The notes beneath the pieces were generated by a model. That model was not told where the DNA came from. It did not search any database and was given only the letters and a program-made list of their open reading frames with translations. A DNA stretch of 64,000 bases from Candidatus Korobacter versatilis (GTDB taxonomy: Bacteria; Acidobacteriota; Terriglobia; Terriglobales; Acidobacteriaceae): NCBI GenBank assembly GCA_016185395.1, contig JACPNR010000010.1:1-64000 (forward strand), written 5' to 3'. Shown here one piece after another: positions 19,719 to 28,609 of the stretch (position 1 is its first letter; every line of letters starts with the position of its first letter). The position numbers and the translations under genes were made by a program.

Positions 19719-20147
19719 TCAGAACCAGGTCTTGGCGCGGTAATTGCGGTATTGGTCGCCGAACTTGGCTTCGAGGACGCGGGCTTCGGCGCGGGCGCGG
19801 AGCCACTGGATGGGGATGATGACGGCGAGGAAGAGGAGCGCGCCGCGGAAGTAATGCAGGTAGACGAGGAATCCGGCGATGGCGGGAGTACTGAAGACGT
19901 AGACGGGGTTGCGGATCCGGGAATAAAGGCCGGTGGTGACAAGCGCGCGGGCTTGTGGCGTGACGGAGAAGTTCGTCCCAAGCTGGATGCGCGCGATGGT
20001 GAGAAGCACGAGGAAGACGATGGCGAAGGCGAAGCCGAGCGCGCGCGGGAGGTCCCAGGTGACGCCCATCGCGTGGTTGATGAGGAAGCCGATAAGCACG
20101 ATAGGAGCGACGGTGACGATGATGGCGCCACGCTGCTCGCGCGTCAT
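19719..20147 (-). CDS. Isoprenylcysteine carboxyl methyltransferase (ICMT) family membrane protein
   Basis: A 142-residue integral membrane protein with about four helices. The C-terminal half carries GLYSRIRNPVYVFSTPAIAG, the G-x-Y/F-x-x-x-R-H/N-P-x-Y motif of ICMT/PEMT-type SAM-dependent methyltransferases, and ends with FGDQYRNYRAKTWF, again typical. Bacterial members methylate unknown small molecules or lipids, not prenylated proteins. Start ATG 20147 (MTREQRGAIIV); an ATG 24 nt upstream is in frame. It is cotranscribed with the glycosyltransferase 39 nt upstream. Confidence 0.85.
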   Translation of the reverse strand: MTREQRGAIIVTVAPIVLIGFLINHAMGVTWDLPRALGFAFAIVFLVLLTIARIQLGTNFSVTPQARALVTTGLYSRIRNPVYVFSTPAIAGFLVYLHYFRGALLFLAVIIPIQWLRARAEARVLEAKFGDQYRNYRAKTWF

Positions 20148-20186
20148 TCTCCGCACCTCATTTCTTCGCACCTCATCCTTTGCGCC

Positions 20187-21080
20187 TCATTGCGTGCCTT
20201 GCGGGGATTGGTTTTGGCGGATGAGGGCGATGGCCTTGGCGTATTTGGCGCGGATGTAGAGCGAGTGGTGGAAGTGGAAGGTGAGTCCGGCGGGGCCGTC
20301 GAGGAAGCCGAGAAGGAAGAGGTAGCGGCCGAGGAAGGTGAGGGCGGGGCGGAGGACGGTGTCGAGGAAGGGGATGGGGCGGCGTCCATCGGCGACCATC
20401 TGCTGGGCGGCGAGCGAAGAGTAGCGGTCCATGGCGGCGAGGTAGCCGGCGAAGGTGGGATAGCCGTAGTGCAAGATGGCGTGCGTGAGCGAAGCAGTCG
20501 CGCCGCCGGTGACGGTGACGGATTCGTGGACGGCGCGGGCGCCGAAGCGTCCGCTGTCGCGGCGGAAGAGGCGCGTCTTGCGATCGGGATACATACCGCC
20601 GAAGCGCAGCCAGTGTCCGAGGAAGTGGTGCTTGAAGGGGATGCGATAGGCGACGAAGCCGCAACGCGCGTCGACGGGCTGGAAGGCGGTGTCGGTCTGG
20701 CGGAGCAGGCTGCGCAGGAAACGGCGGTCGGAGAAGGTGAGCAGCATGGTCTCGCTGAGCGAGCGGACGTTTTCCATGCCGGCGGTGGAGCCGATGAGGC
20801 GGCGGATGGCGCGGGCGAGTCCGGGAGAGACGACTTCGTCGGCGTCGAGCGCGAGGACCCAGTCGCCGGTGGCTTTGTCGATGGCGGAGTTCTTCTGCGC
20901 GGCGTATCCCTTCCACGCTTCGGTGAAGACCTTGGCGCCGGCGGCGCGGGCGAGCTCGACGGTGCGGTCGGTGGAGCCGGAGTCGAGCACGATGACTTCG
21001 TCGGCGAAACCGACGCTGGCGAGCGAGAGCGGAAGGTTCTGCTCCTCGTTATGGGTGACGATGACGACGGATAAGGACAT
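20187..21080 (-). CDS. Glycosyltransferase family 2
   Basis: A 297-residue GT-A fold glycosyltransferase. N-terminal features are SVVIVTHNEEQNLP, EVIVLDSGSTDRTVELA and the metal-binding DxD segment ALDADEVV. The overall pattern, including GHWLRFGGMYPDRKTRLFRR and VHESV, is that of the WaaE/KdtX-like group of LPS/exopolysaccharide transferases (beta-1,4-glucosyltransferase type). A hydrophobic stretch near residues 240-262 may associate with the membrane. Acceptor unknown; no polysaccharide cluster surrounds it. Confidence 0.9.
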   Translation of the reverse strand: MSLSVVIVTHNEEQNLPLSLASVGFADEVIVLDSGSTDRTVELARAAGAKVFTEAWKGYAAQKNSAIDKATGDWVLALDADEVVSPGLARAIRRLIGSTAGMENVRSLSETMLLTFSDRRFLRSLLRQTDTAFQPVDARCGFVAYRIPFKHHFLGHWLRFGGMYPDRKTRLFRRDSGRFGARAVHESVTVTGGATASLTHAILHYGYPTFAGYLAAMDRYSSLAAQQMVADGRRPIPFLDTVLRPALTFLGRYLFLLGFLDGPAGLTFHFHHSLYIRAKYAKAIALIRQNQSPQGTQ

Positions 21081-21182
21081 GGGAGGAATGGATGATTGTT
21101 GATTGCAGAATGGGAAAGCGCAATCCTAAACGACGACCGTCAATCCAAACGACAGAGGATGGGAGCCGAGGCGGGGGGGGTA

Positions 21183-21602
21183 TCAGGGGCGCGGGGCGAG
21201 TCCGGCGCGAATGGCTTTGAGGAGCAGGTCGCAGCCGGCGGCGCCTTTGGGAACGAAGCCGTCAAGCAAGGCGGTCTCGGAATCGGCGAGCACGCTGCCG
21301 GAGAACATCAGCAGGGGAATATCGGGATCGATGCGGCGGAAGAGGCGCGCGAGTTCCACGCCGTTGGCGGTGGGCATGTCGTAGTCGAGCACGACGAGCG
21401 AGACCTCGCCGAGCATGAAGTGTTCGAGGGCGGAGTTGGCGTCGCCCGAGGTGAGCACGTGGTAGCCGGCGTGTCCGAGAAAAAGGCGGAGCATGGCGAG
21501 GATGTCGGCGGAGTCGTCGACGCAGAGGATGGTGTGGGGGTCGCGATGCGCGCGCGGGGACGGCGGGCGGGAAACCAGGTATGGGGCGGCGTGCGTGGAC
21601 AC
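21183..21602 (-). CDS. Stand-alone response-regulator receiver domain
   Basis: A 139-residue CheY-like protein. After a 20-residue leader come ILCVDDSADI (acidic pocket), LVVLDYDMP (phospho-acceptor Asp of LDY), LLMFSGS (Thr/Ser) and FVPKGA (Lys), so the phosphorylation site is complete. No output domain. It probably works as a phosphate-relay or scaffold partner of a kinase elsewhere. The sigma factor gene lies about 70 nt upstream on the same strand, separated by a palindrome. Confidence 0.92.
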   Translation of the reverse strand: MSTHAAPYLVSRPPSPRAHRDPHTILCVDDSADILAMLRLFLGHAGYHVLTSGDANSALEHFMLGEVSLVVLDYDMPTANGVELARLFRRIDPDIPLLMFSGSVLADSETALLDGFVPKGAAGCDLLLKAIRAGLAPRP

Positions 21603-21628
21603 GGGAGATCTCCTTGGTGGTTGGGAGA

Positions 21629-21654
21629 GAGACGGCCAGTAGGCCGTCTCTACC
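21629..21654. repeat. 26-nt REP-like palindrome (copy 2 of 3)
   Basis: GAGACGGCCAGTAGGCCGTC followed by TCTACC, between the receiver and sigma genes. It differs from copy 1 (14151-14176) by one base. Confidence 0.88.
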
Positions 21655-21672
21655 TAACCGTGTTGGCGCAAA

Positions 21673-22272
21673 TCAGCATTGCGCGAGAGTGGAGGTCGAG
21701 TTCGGCAGCGGCGAGGTGAAGGCCGGCAGGTCTAAATGCGCGGCGCGTTTGCGGAGGGCGGCGCGCGCGCGGTTGAGGCGCGCCTTCACCGTGGTCATGG
21801 AGAGCCCGGTGTGCACGACGATCTCTTCCATGCTCATCTCGTTCAAGTAGCGCATCTGCATGAGCTCGCGCTGGTGCGGCGGGAGGCGATGCAGCAGTTT
21901 GGCGATGAACTCCGAGCGGCTGCGCGCGAGCAGTTCCTGCTCGGGCGTGGCGGTGTGGTGCGCGACGGTGCGCAGTTCGGCGGCGATGGACGGTTGTTCC
22001 GCGCTGAAGAAATTGTGGCGCACGCGGCGCAGCCACTCGTACGACAGGTTGATGGCGATGCGGGTGAGCCAGGTGGCGGCGCTGGCCTGTCCGTTGAAGG
22101 TGTGGCGGGCGCGATAGGCGCGGAGGAAGCAATCCTGCGTGAGGGCCTGGGATTCGTCCCAGGAACGAACGACGCGGAAGATGACAGCCTGCAACTGGCG
22201 GCGGCAGCGAAGGAATTCCTGCGTGAGTTCTTCGGCGCCGATGCCCGGGGGTGCAAGTGCGACCGTTGCCAT
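21673..22272 (-). CDS. ECF-type RNA polymerase sigma factor
   Basis: A 199-residue sigma-70 family factor. Region 2 spans about residues 20-90 (ESQALTQDCFLRAYRARHTF, ATWLTRIAINLSYEWLRR). Region 4 is a helix-turn-helix (LHRLPPHQRELMQMRYLNEM, MEEIVVHTGLSMTTVKARLNRARAAL). Start ATG 22272; AAGGAG lies 12 nt upstream. Longer frames from 22317 are possible. No anti-sigma factor gene is adjacent. The next genes are a receiver (downstream) and a divergent two-component pair, so it may be part of a stress/signalling block. Confidence 0.9.
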   Translation of the reverse strand: MATVALAPPGIGAEELTQEFLRCRRQLQAVIFRVVRSWDESQALTQDCFLRAYRARHTFNGQASAATWLTRIAINLSYEWLRRVRHNFFSAEQPSIAAELRTVAHHTATPEQELLARSRSEFIAKLLHRLPPHQRELMQMRYLNEMSMEEIVVHTGLSMTTVKARLNRARAALRKRAAHLDLPAFTSPLPNSTSTLAQC

Positions 22273-22395
22273 AGGGTTCGTATGCTCCTTGGAGCACATC
22301 ACACCATCCGAGGGCATAGGCGGATTTAGAGATTGTTCAGCGCGCCTTTACACTTCTTTACATAGGCCAGAGGGCAGAAAGGTAGATTCCTAAGG

Positions 22396-23106
22396 GTGGA
22401 GCGGCTGCTCATCATCGACGACGACGTGGAACTGTGCGCGCTCGTGCGCGAGAACATCGAGAGCGAAGGCTTCGAGGTGGAGGCCGTCCACGAGCCGGAG
22501 CAGGGACTGACGAAGGTGCGCAGCGGCATCTACTCGCTGCTGATCCTGGACGTGATGATGCCGGGGATGAGCGGGTTCGACGTGCTGCGGAAGATCCGCG
22601 CGATGCCCTCCACGCTGCCGGTGCTGCTGCTGACGGCGCGCGGCGACGAAGTGGACCGCATCGTGGGACTGGAACTCGGCGCGGACGATTACCTGGCAAA
22701 ACCGTTTCATCCGCGCGAGCTGGTGGCGAGGATACGCGCGATCCTGCGGCGGACGCACACGCCGGCGACCGAGGCGACGCCGGAGCGGCAGATGGGCATG
22801 CTGCAGGTGGGAGACGTGGAACTCGACCGCGGCACGCGTTCGGTGATGCGCGGCAAGCGGGCGCTCGAGCTGACGGCGCTGGAGTTCGACATCCTGCGGC
22901 ACCTGCTGGAGAACGCAGGGCGGGTGGTGAGCCGCGACCAGCTCGCCGAAGCGGTGATGGGAAAGACGCTCTCGCCGTTCGACCGCTCCATCGACATGCA
23001 CATCTCGAAGATCCGCCGGAAGCTGGGCGAGCGTCCGGGGCGGCAACTGATCAAGACCATCCGCAACGCCGGCTATATCTTTGTGCTGGCGAGCGCGCGA
23101 GGATAA
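22396..23106 (+). CDS. OmpR/CpxR-family response regulator
   Basis: A 236-residue regulator starting at GTG 22396 (MERLLIIDDDVELC). The receiver domain has the acidic pair IDDD, phospho-acceptor Asp in LLILDVMMPG, LLTARG and the Lys in YLAKPFHPREL. The C-terminal winged-helix (about 135-232) includes LELTALEFDILRHLLENAG and IDMHISKIRRKLGERPG. Sequence and neighbour resemble CpxR, which answers envelope stress. The stop codon is followed after 1 nt by the start of the kinase gene, so the pair is co-translated. Confidence 0.95.
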   Translation: MERLLIIDDDVELCALVRENIESEGFEVEAVHEPEQGLTKVRSGIYSLLILDVMMPGMSGFDVLRKIRAMPSTLPVLLLTARGDEVDRIVGLELGADDYLAKPFHPRELVARIRAILRRTHTPATEATPERQMGMLQVGDVELDRGTRSVMRGKRALELTALEFDILRHLLENAGRVVSRDQLAEAVMGKTLSPFDRSIDMHISKIRRKLGERPGRQLIKTIRNAGYIFVLASARG

Positions 23107-23107
23107 T

Positions 23108-24487
23108 GTGCGCAGCCTCTTCTGGAAGATCTTTCTCTCGTTCTGGCTGTTGATCACGGCGCTGGTGCTGGTGCTGGTGATCACGGTGCAGAACCGCAAG
23201 AACGAGCGACTGGACATGTTTCGCGCGCACCTGGTCGCGCTCGTCGGCTCGAGCGGCGACTTCGCCGTTGCCGAGTACGAGCACGCCGGCGATGCCGGCC
23301 TGGCGGGCGCCATGGAGAGGATCCGCGCACGCGTGCGTGGCGAGATCTGGATCGTGGACGAGGGCGGCCGGCCCCTCCAGGGCGGTGCCTTGCCGGCCGA
23401 CTTTCTCCCGCTGCTCAGGATGACCGAGGATGTGGCCGAAAAGGAGCGCGTGGTGCTGTTGCGGGTCCCGTTTGTACACGACGACAAGCCCTACGTCGCC
23501 CTGGCCCGCCTGCCCGCCATGCGTCCGCCGCGCGTCCCTCCGGGACAGGAGCTGGCGATACAGATCCCGCTGGCCATCCTGATCTCGAGCTTCATCTGTT
23601 TCGTGCTGGCGAAGTACATCGCGCGTCCGGTGACGTCGTTGCGGGTGGCGGCGCAGCGCATCGCGCGTGGGGACCTGGAGGCACGGGCGAATCCGCGGTT
23701 TGAAGGGCGCGACGAGCTGGGCGAGCTGACGCGCGACTTTAACCGGATGGCGTCGCGCCTCGAAGCGACGTTGAGCGCGCAGCAGCGGATGTTCGCCGAC
23801 GTCTCGCACGAACTGCGTTCGCCGCTCTCGCGGCTGACGCTGGCGCTGGAGCTGGCAAAGCAGCGCTCGGGGCCGGCGGCGGCGACGGCGCTGGAGCGCA
23901 TCGAGATCGAAGTGGGACGGCTGAACGACCTGGTGCAGCAGGTGTTGCGGCTGGCGAAGCTGGAGTCGGGCGTGATCAGCGACCAGCACGAGGTGGTGAG
24001 CCTGACGGAGGTACTGGGCGGGATCGCCGCCGACGCGGAGATCGAGGCCAACGCCAAGCAGATCGAGGTTGTCCTGAAGAATGAAGTGAGCGCGCTGGTG
24101 GAGGGCGATGCGGCGGTGCTGCGCTCGGCCATTGAGAACGTGGTGCGCAACGCCATCGAATACAGCCCGCCGCAGGGCCAGATCGAACTGGTGCAACGCA
24201 AGTGCGGCGCGCGGACGGTGGCCATCGAGGTGGCGGACCGCGGTCCAGGCGTGGCGGCGGAAGAACTGACGAAGATGTTCGAACCTTTCTATCGCTCGGA
24301 CGCGGCGCGCACGCGGCGCGCGGGAGGCGTGGGACTGGGACTCGCCATCGCGGAGCGCGCGGTGGTGGCGCACCATGGGAGCATCCGCGCGGCGAACCGC
24401 GAGCAGGCGGGATTGAAGATCGAGATCCGGCTGCCGCTCTTCGGACTCGAGACCAGCGTAGATGCCGGCGCGAGCACCGCGAGGTGA
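23108..24487 (+). CDS. Sensor histidine kinase (CpxA-like)
   Basis: A 459-residue membrane kinase from GTG 23108 (MRSLFWKIFLSFWLLITALV). Order: TM1 (about 8-30), periplasmic sensor (about 31-150), TM2 (about 155-178), HAMP (KYIARPVTSLRVAAQRIARG), HisKA with the phospho-acceptor His in FADVSHELRSPLSRL, and HATPase_c with N box NVVRNAIEYSP, DRGPGV and GLGLAIA. It phosphorylates the upstream regulator. An in-frame TTG/GTG region upstream overlaps the regulator's end. Signal unknown; envelope stress is a reasonable guess from CpxA similarity. Confidence 0.94.
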   Translation: MRSLFWKIFLSFWLLITALVLVLVITVQNRKNERLDMFRAHLVALVGSSGDFAVAEYEHAGDAGLAGAMERIRARVRGEIWIVDEGGRPLQGGALPADFLPLLRMTEDVAEKERVVLLRVPFVHDDKPYVALARLPAMRPPRVPPGQELAIQIPLAILISSFICFVLAKYIARPVTSLRVAAQRIARGDLEARANPRFEGRDELGELTRDFNRMASRLEATLSAQQRMFADVSHELRSPLSRLTLALELAKQRSGPAAATALERIEIEVGRLNDLVQQVLRLAKLESGVISDQHEVVSLTEVLGGIAADAEIEANAKQIEVVLKNEVSALVEGDAAVLRSAIENVVRNAIEYSPPQGQIELVQRKCGARTVAIEVADRGPGVAAEELTKMFEPFYRSDAARTRRAGGVGLGLAIAERAVVAHHGSIRAANREQAGLKIEIRLPLFGLETSVDAGASTAR

Positions 24488-24561
24488 GTGACGGCTGGAA
24501 TCGTTGGCAACGCCCGTGAGCGACAAGGGCTCCTAATCAGTAACAGCCTTGGAGGAGCCTT

Positions 24562-25035
24562 ATGAGAAAGATCATCCTTTTAGTCTTTGTGTGCATGCTA
24601 TGCGTGGGCGTGGGCGTTGCTCTGGCGCAGAGTGCTCAGCCGAGTTCATCGTCCTCCAGTTCATCGTCAACGACGGCGCAGCCGCAGAGCAGCCAGCCGG
24701 GCAATGCGAACCAGAGCGCGCAACCGTCGCCTTCCGGAACGTCTTCTGGGACCCAAAGCAATCCGCCGGCGACCGGTGACCAGAACGCGCCGGGTAACCA
24801 GCCCGCGGGAAGCAACGCGCAGGCTTCTTCGAACAGCGATCAGGGCGCGCAGCCTGCCGGTCGTACCAGCACGCCAGCGCGTGCCGGCGGCGGTGTGTCG
24901 TGGGTGTGGGTGGTGATCGGCATCGTCGCCGTGCTGCTGATCGTGTTCTCGACCGCGGGCCGCGGCCGCACCGATACGACGATCGTGGACCGCTCGGAAC
25001 GCGTGGACCACATCGATCGGGACAAAGCAGCGTAA
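24562..25035 (+). CDS. Hypothetical secreted/membrane protein with Ser/Gln-rich linker
   Basis: A 157-residue protein with a signal peptide (MRKIILLVFVCMLCVGVG, cleavage near ALAQ), a low-complexity stretch rich in Ser, Gln, Asn, Pro and Gly (about 25-108, including nine Ser in a row), one transmembrane helix (VWVVIGIVAVLLIVFS) and a short charged tail (VDRSERVDHIDRDKAA). A strong ribosome site, GGAGG, precedes the ATG. It follows the two-component genes and may be a target or accessory of that system. No family recognised. Confidence 0.75.
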   Translation: MRKIILLVFVCMLCVGVGVALAQSAQPSSSSSSSSSTTAQPQSSQPGNANQSAQPSPSGTSSGTQSNPPATGDQNAPGNQPAGSNAQASSNSDQGAQPAGRTSTPARAGGGVSWVWVVIGIVAVLLIVFSTAGRGRTDTTIVDRSERVDHIDRDKAA

Positions 25036-25080
25036 GAGCAGCGCTCAGCATTCAGCTGTCAGCATTCAGATAGGCCAAGA

Positions 25081-25108
25081 GGCCGCCCGAGTCGGGCGGC
25101 CTTCTTTG
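25081..25108 (+). terminator. Terminator-like hairpin
   Basis: Nine-base stem GGCCGCCCG/CGGGCGGCC (25081-25089 with 25093-25101) with a T-rich tail TTCTTTG, after the 24562-25035 gene. Confidence 0.8.
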
Positions 25109-25212
25109 TCGTGCAACCGAAAGCAGATTCCTCGGCATGACAAACGCCTTAGAAGGCGGGAACTTCCGACCACTGCCTTCCGTAGTAAAGAACCGACCGG
25201 GAGGGGTGCGCC

Positions 25213-26118
25213 ATGAAGCGAATGCTGTTGTCGGTCTTGGCCGTTGTGGCGACCGTCGGGATCGTCTTTCTGGGTTTTGCCTACTGGTACGACACCACCG
25301 GGCAGCATCCGGACGCGCGCTACGACACTCGCGTCGCACAACCGGCATACGTGCAAACCCATCCCGTGGTGCTGGTGGACGCTACGCACAACAACTTCCA
25401 TACCTGCGCGGGGCGGTATCAGCCGTTCTGCGTGTTGCTGCGGAGCGACGGCCTGGAGGTGAAGGACCTGCGGCAGTGGTCGGCGGCGGGTTTGGCTGGC
25501 AGCTCGGTGCTCGTCATCGCGAACGCAGCCGGGCCCGACGGATACGAAGAGAAGAATGCATTCAGCGACGAAGACCAGCAGGCGATCGTGGGGTACGTGA
25601 ACGGCGGAGGATCACTGTTCCTGATCGCGGACCATTCTCCTTTCGGCTCAGCGGCGCAGGAACTGGCGGGACGCTTTCGTGTGACGATGCACTACCGCTA
25701 CGCGCGTGACGACGACAACAAAGATGGGTGGGACAACGAACGCCTGTTGTTCTCGCGCGCAAATGGATTGCTGCGCTCGCATCCGATCACCGAGGGAAGG
25801 ACTCCCGAAGAGCGGGTGGAGCGGGTCGTGACGTTCACGGGCCAGTCGCTCTCTGGTCCACCGGGCTCGACAGCGATCCTGGTGATGGGAGAGAAGGCGT
25901 ACGACTGGGAATCGCGCAAGGTGAGATTTCCTGCCGCCGGGCACGCGCAAGTGATCGCATTCGAGTACGGGAAGGGGCGCGTGGTGGTGGCCGGTGAAGC
26001 GGCGTTCCTGACCGCGCAGGTGGATCCGTTGGGATTGAAGTTCGGCATGAACAGCGCGGGCAACGACGACCGGAAATTCCTGCTCAACGCGCTGCATTGG
26101 CTGACGCACACCATCTGA
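25213..26118 (+). CDS. Membrane-anchored hypothetical protein, GATase-like/DUF4350-like fold
   Basis: A 301-residue protein with an N-terminal signal anchor (MKRMLLSVLAVVATVGIVFL). The body resembles the class I glutamine amidotransferase-like fold seen in DUF4350/ThuA-type proteins: VVLVDATHNNFHT, SSVLVIANAAGPDGYEE, IVGYVNGGGSLFLIADHSPF, then VIAFEYGKGRVVVAGEAAFL and FLLNALHWLTHTI. There is no nucleophilic Cys at the usual elbow, so it is probably not an amidotransferase; a binding or hydrolase role is possible. The transcript ends at the hairpin 26128-26166. Confidence 0.75.
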   Translation: MKRMLLSVLAVVATVGIVFLGFAYWYDTTGQHPDARYDTRVAQPAYVQTHPVVLVDATHNNFHTCAGRYQPFCVLLRSDGLEVKDLRQWSAAGLAGSSVLVIANAAGPDGYEEKNAFSDEDQQAIVGYVNGGGSLFLIADHSPFGSAAQELAGRFRVTMHYRYARDDDNKDGWDNERLLFSRANGLLRSHPITEGRTPEERVERVVTFTGQSLSGPPGSTAILVMGEKAYDWESRKVRFPAAGHAQVIAFEYGKGRVVVAGEAAFLTAQVDPLGLKFGMNSAGNDDRKFLLNALHWLTHTI

Positions 26119-26127
26119 GTCATGCGC

Positions 26128-26166
26128 AACAAGAAAACCGTCCCCGGCCGGGGCGGTTTTCTTGTT
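26128..26166. terminator. Bidirectional terminator between the 25213 gene and ssrA
   Basis: A long hairpin: AACAAGAAAACCGTCCCC (26128-26145), a GGCC centre, then the complement through about 26165. A-rich left arm and T-rich right arm mean it can end both the upstream + gene and the minus-strand tmRNA. Confidence 0.88.
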
Positions 26167-26176
26167 TTCTGAGCTT

Positions 26177-26544
26177 TGGTGGAGGCGGTGGGAGTTGAAC
26201 CCACGTCCGAAAATAGCAACAGCCAAGAGAACTACATACTTATTCCGTTCCCGCGGTGCTTGCGCACCACTCTCGTTGCTCGCGCTCAGAACGGACAAGA
26301 AACGCGGTCAACCAGCCTGAAAGTCTCGCTCTTCACGCCCAGGCGAAGCGTGGAGAGCCAGTCCGCTGAATGACGTCCTGCCCGCAACTCACGGACGAAG
26401 CCACGGAGGACGGCAACTTAACTAATTAAGCTGCGTATGCCAGCTGATTGGTGTTGGCAATTGTGTTTTTTGCCACGATTACGGGTGTGACACCCCGGTA
26501 TGCCTCTTAGCCGCAAACATTTCCGTCGAAGCCGTGACGCCCCC
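26177..26544 (-). ncRNA. ssrA: Transfer-messenger RNA (tmRNA)
   Basis: A complete 368-nt one-piece tmRNA. The 5' end GGGGGCG (complement of 26538-26544) pairs with the 3' CGCCTCC followed by A-CCA (26177). The T-arm sequence GGACGTGGGTTCAACTCCCA is at the 3' end. The messenger part reads GCA AAA AAC ACA ATT GCC ... and ends TAC GCA GCT TAA, giving a tag AKNTIANTNQLAYAA if the GCA is the resume codon. The tail LAYAA is a good ClpXP degron. tmRNA rescues stalled ribosomes with SmpB. The gene is uninterrupted and no integrase lies beside it. Confidence 0.96.
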
Positions 26545-26709
26545 ACGTGTGGCGCGATGTGCGCCTGTCTGACAGCGAGTCAAAGAACCACTCCCGCGCT
26601 ACCCGAAGCCAGAGCGGGAGTCACCGATATAGATGATATCCGATGGCGGGAGGATTCGGGTGTTGCCGGACCTCCTGCGTCACCTGCACGCCAGCCGGAC
26701 GGGGCCCCG

Positions 26710-28494
26710 CTATTGCACCTGGACGGGGGCTACGACGCTGCCGATGCGTCCGGTGAGGTTATCGCGGACGATGAAGCGCAGTTGGTAGCTGCCGGGCGGG
26801 AGTTGCAGGACCCCTTTGTAATTCACGCCTTCCGCGGCGACTTGCTTGAGCTGGTTGTCGGCGAGATTGGTCTCGATCTTTTGCGCGACTTGCCCCGCGG
26901 CCTCGCCCTGGGGATCGCGAGCGATGGCGAGGAAATCGAGCTGGAGGTGGTTCTTGTTCGAGGTGTCGATGGCGGAGGCGCCGGGTTGGGCGACGATCTC
27001 GAACGGCACTTTCTTTTTGTTACCGGCGCCCGCGACGGCGGGATCGACGTAAACGCGCATGGGGAGGCCGGTGTACTCGAGCGGGGAGGCGATGGCGCCG
27101 CGAATATCGAGATTACGGAGCTCGTCGGGCTTCTTGGCGTTGACCGCGACTCCGCTCATGTAGCCGGTGCGGGCACGGACCTCGACGCCGGGGCGGGAGA
27201 CATTGACCTTCAACTTGTGCCAGCCCGGTTTCTTCTCTTTCTCCGCGTAATAGCCGAGCAAGTAATACTGAGAGGATTCATTGGTGGCACGGTCAAAGGC
27301 GCCAGTGATGTCGTTGGTGTTGTAGTAGGCGGTGCCGCCGGTGACGGAGGCGATCTCGTTCATGGTGATGTGGGTCTGGGCTTCGGTACCGTAGACATCG
27401 TTGATGCGGACGCGACTGCTGGCGGCGGAACTATAGGCGACGAGGCCACGGGCGTCGATGGGATAGATGGCGATCTGGGCCTTGTTGAGGGCCTGCATGG
27501 TCCGCTGTATCTGGGGACGAAGGTTGGCGAAGATATCATCGTTCGAGGCCGCGGTGCTCTCGGGGAGCGGCGGGAGATTGCCGCTGCTGCCGAGGACGCC
27601 GCCGGCGGTAGCGCCGCCCAATTGAGACCGGGTCGCACCCGCGGTGTTGTAGCGCAAGGAGGCAAGCTCGCCGCTCGCGGTCAGAGTAAAAGGGAAACCG
27701 CCGGTGGCCCAGATGACGGATTTTCTGCCGGGGATCCCTTCCATGCCGATAGCAAGGTGCATGAGCGCGGAAAGCGTGAGCTCGATGGCCTGGGTGAGTT
27801 GGAAGGCACCATAGCTGCCATCGGTGCCGCGGTAGAAGGCGTCGAGAGCGCTGGTCTCGACCATCACGGACTGGGCATTGGCCCCGACGCCAATGGTCGC
27901 CACGGTCGTGTCCGCGGTGGCGTGGCTGGCGGTGAGATTGTCGGTGCGGGCAGAAACACGTTTGAGCGCGGCGAGCAGGACCGCAGTTTCGGTGGTGAAG
28001 TCGTGGATGACGCGAACGCCTTTGCGTCCGACGGTGATGAGGGCGGTGGGCTCATTCGCATTGATGTGCTGGGCGAGGAACTTGAGCAGTTGGGCGCGGG
28101 CGTAGGCCTGATCGAGGAATGGCGTGTTGACTTGGTCGAGCACGATGATGGTCATGCCACGCGCGGAACCTGCATCGACCGCGTTGGTATACTCGCCGGG
28201 CCTTTGCGGCTTCGTCATCTGCCCCGGCGCCTGCTTCACTTCCTCGAAGGAGACGATCTTCTGCTCCTTGCCTTGGTCCTGCACGACGAAGTCGCTTTGC
28301 TGCAAACCGGAGATGTGCTTGCCGGACCGATCGGCAACCACGACCGGCACGAGGACCAGGTTCGACTCGGCCTGGAAAGTGGCTGCGCTCTGATCTTGCG
28401 GCGGCGCGGTCTGGCCAAACGCTGGCGTGGCTGCCGTCAGGCATGCGAGGACGAAGCTGAGGAAGCGACGCGGGAACGAGACAAGGCGGGTCAT
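26710..28494 (-). CDS. Secreted VWFA-related acidobacterial domain protein
   Basis: A 594-residue exported protein. Signal peptide FLSFVLACLTAATPAFGQ. An N-terminal module typical of the family, FQAESNLVLVPVVVADRSGK and FVVQDQGKEQKI, precedes a von Willebrand A-like domain. Its metal-site motif reads IIVLDQVNTPFLDQ (DxxNT rather than the usual DxSxS) and later SVIWATGGFPF. The C-terminal half has beta-rich segments (YYLLGYYAEKEKKPGWHKLKV, PGVEVRARTGY). This architecture is strongly expanded in Acidobacteriota. Role unknown, presumably adhesion or envelope binding. Start ATG 28494 has TGGAGG upstream; the longer open frame to 28608 is not used. Confidence 0.92.
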   Translation of the reverse strand: MTRLVSFPRRFLSFVLACLTAATPAFGQTAPPQDQSAATFQAESNLVLVPVVVADRSGKHISGLQQSDFVVQDQGKEQKIVSFEEVKQAPGQMTKPQRPGEYTNAVDAGSARGMTIIVLDQVNTPFLDQAYARAQLLKFLAQHINANEPTALITVGRKGVRVIHDFTTETAVLLAALKRVSARTDNLTASHATADTTVATIGVGANAQSVMVETSALDAFYRGTDGSYGAFQLTQAIELTLSALMHLAIGMEGIPGRKSVIWATGGFPFTLTASGELASLRYNTAGATRSQLGGATAGGVLGSSGNLPPLPESTAASNDDIFANLRPQIQRTMQALNKAQIAIYPIDARGLVAYSSAASSRVRINDVYGTEAQTHITMNEIASVTGGTAYYNTNDITGAFDRATNESSQYYLLGYYAEKEKKPGWHKLKVNVSRPGVEVRARTGYMSGVAVNAKKPDELRNLDIRGAIASPLEYTGLPMRVYVDPAVAGAGNKKKVPFEIVAQPGASAIDTSNKNHLQLDFLAIARDPQGEAAGQVAQKIETNLADNQLKQVAAEGVNYKGVLQLPPGSYQLRFIVRDNLTGRIGSVVAPVQVQ

Positions 28495-28609
28495 GGATGC
28501 CTCCAGGGGAAGGGGAATTGTAACCCAAAGGAGAGGGGCGAAGGTGGGGCGGCACGCGGCGAGAGATGGTGTGCATTCCTGCATCGGCGCGCGCCCGCGA
28601 ACATCCAAG

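Noticed and set aside
25213-26118. Class I glutamine amidotransferase
   Set aside because: The nucleophile Cys and its His/Glu partners are not at the expected positions.
26176-26373. A 65-residue frame inside the tmRNA
   Set aside because: Translates the tmRNA 3' half on the wrong strand.
26177-26544. tmRNA as an integration site for a mobile element
   Set aside because: No integrase, no duplicated 3' end and no composition shift on either side.
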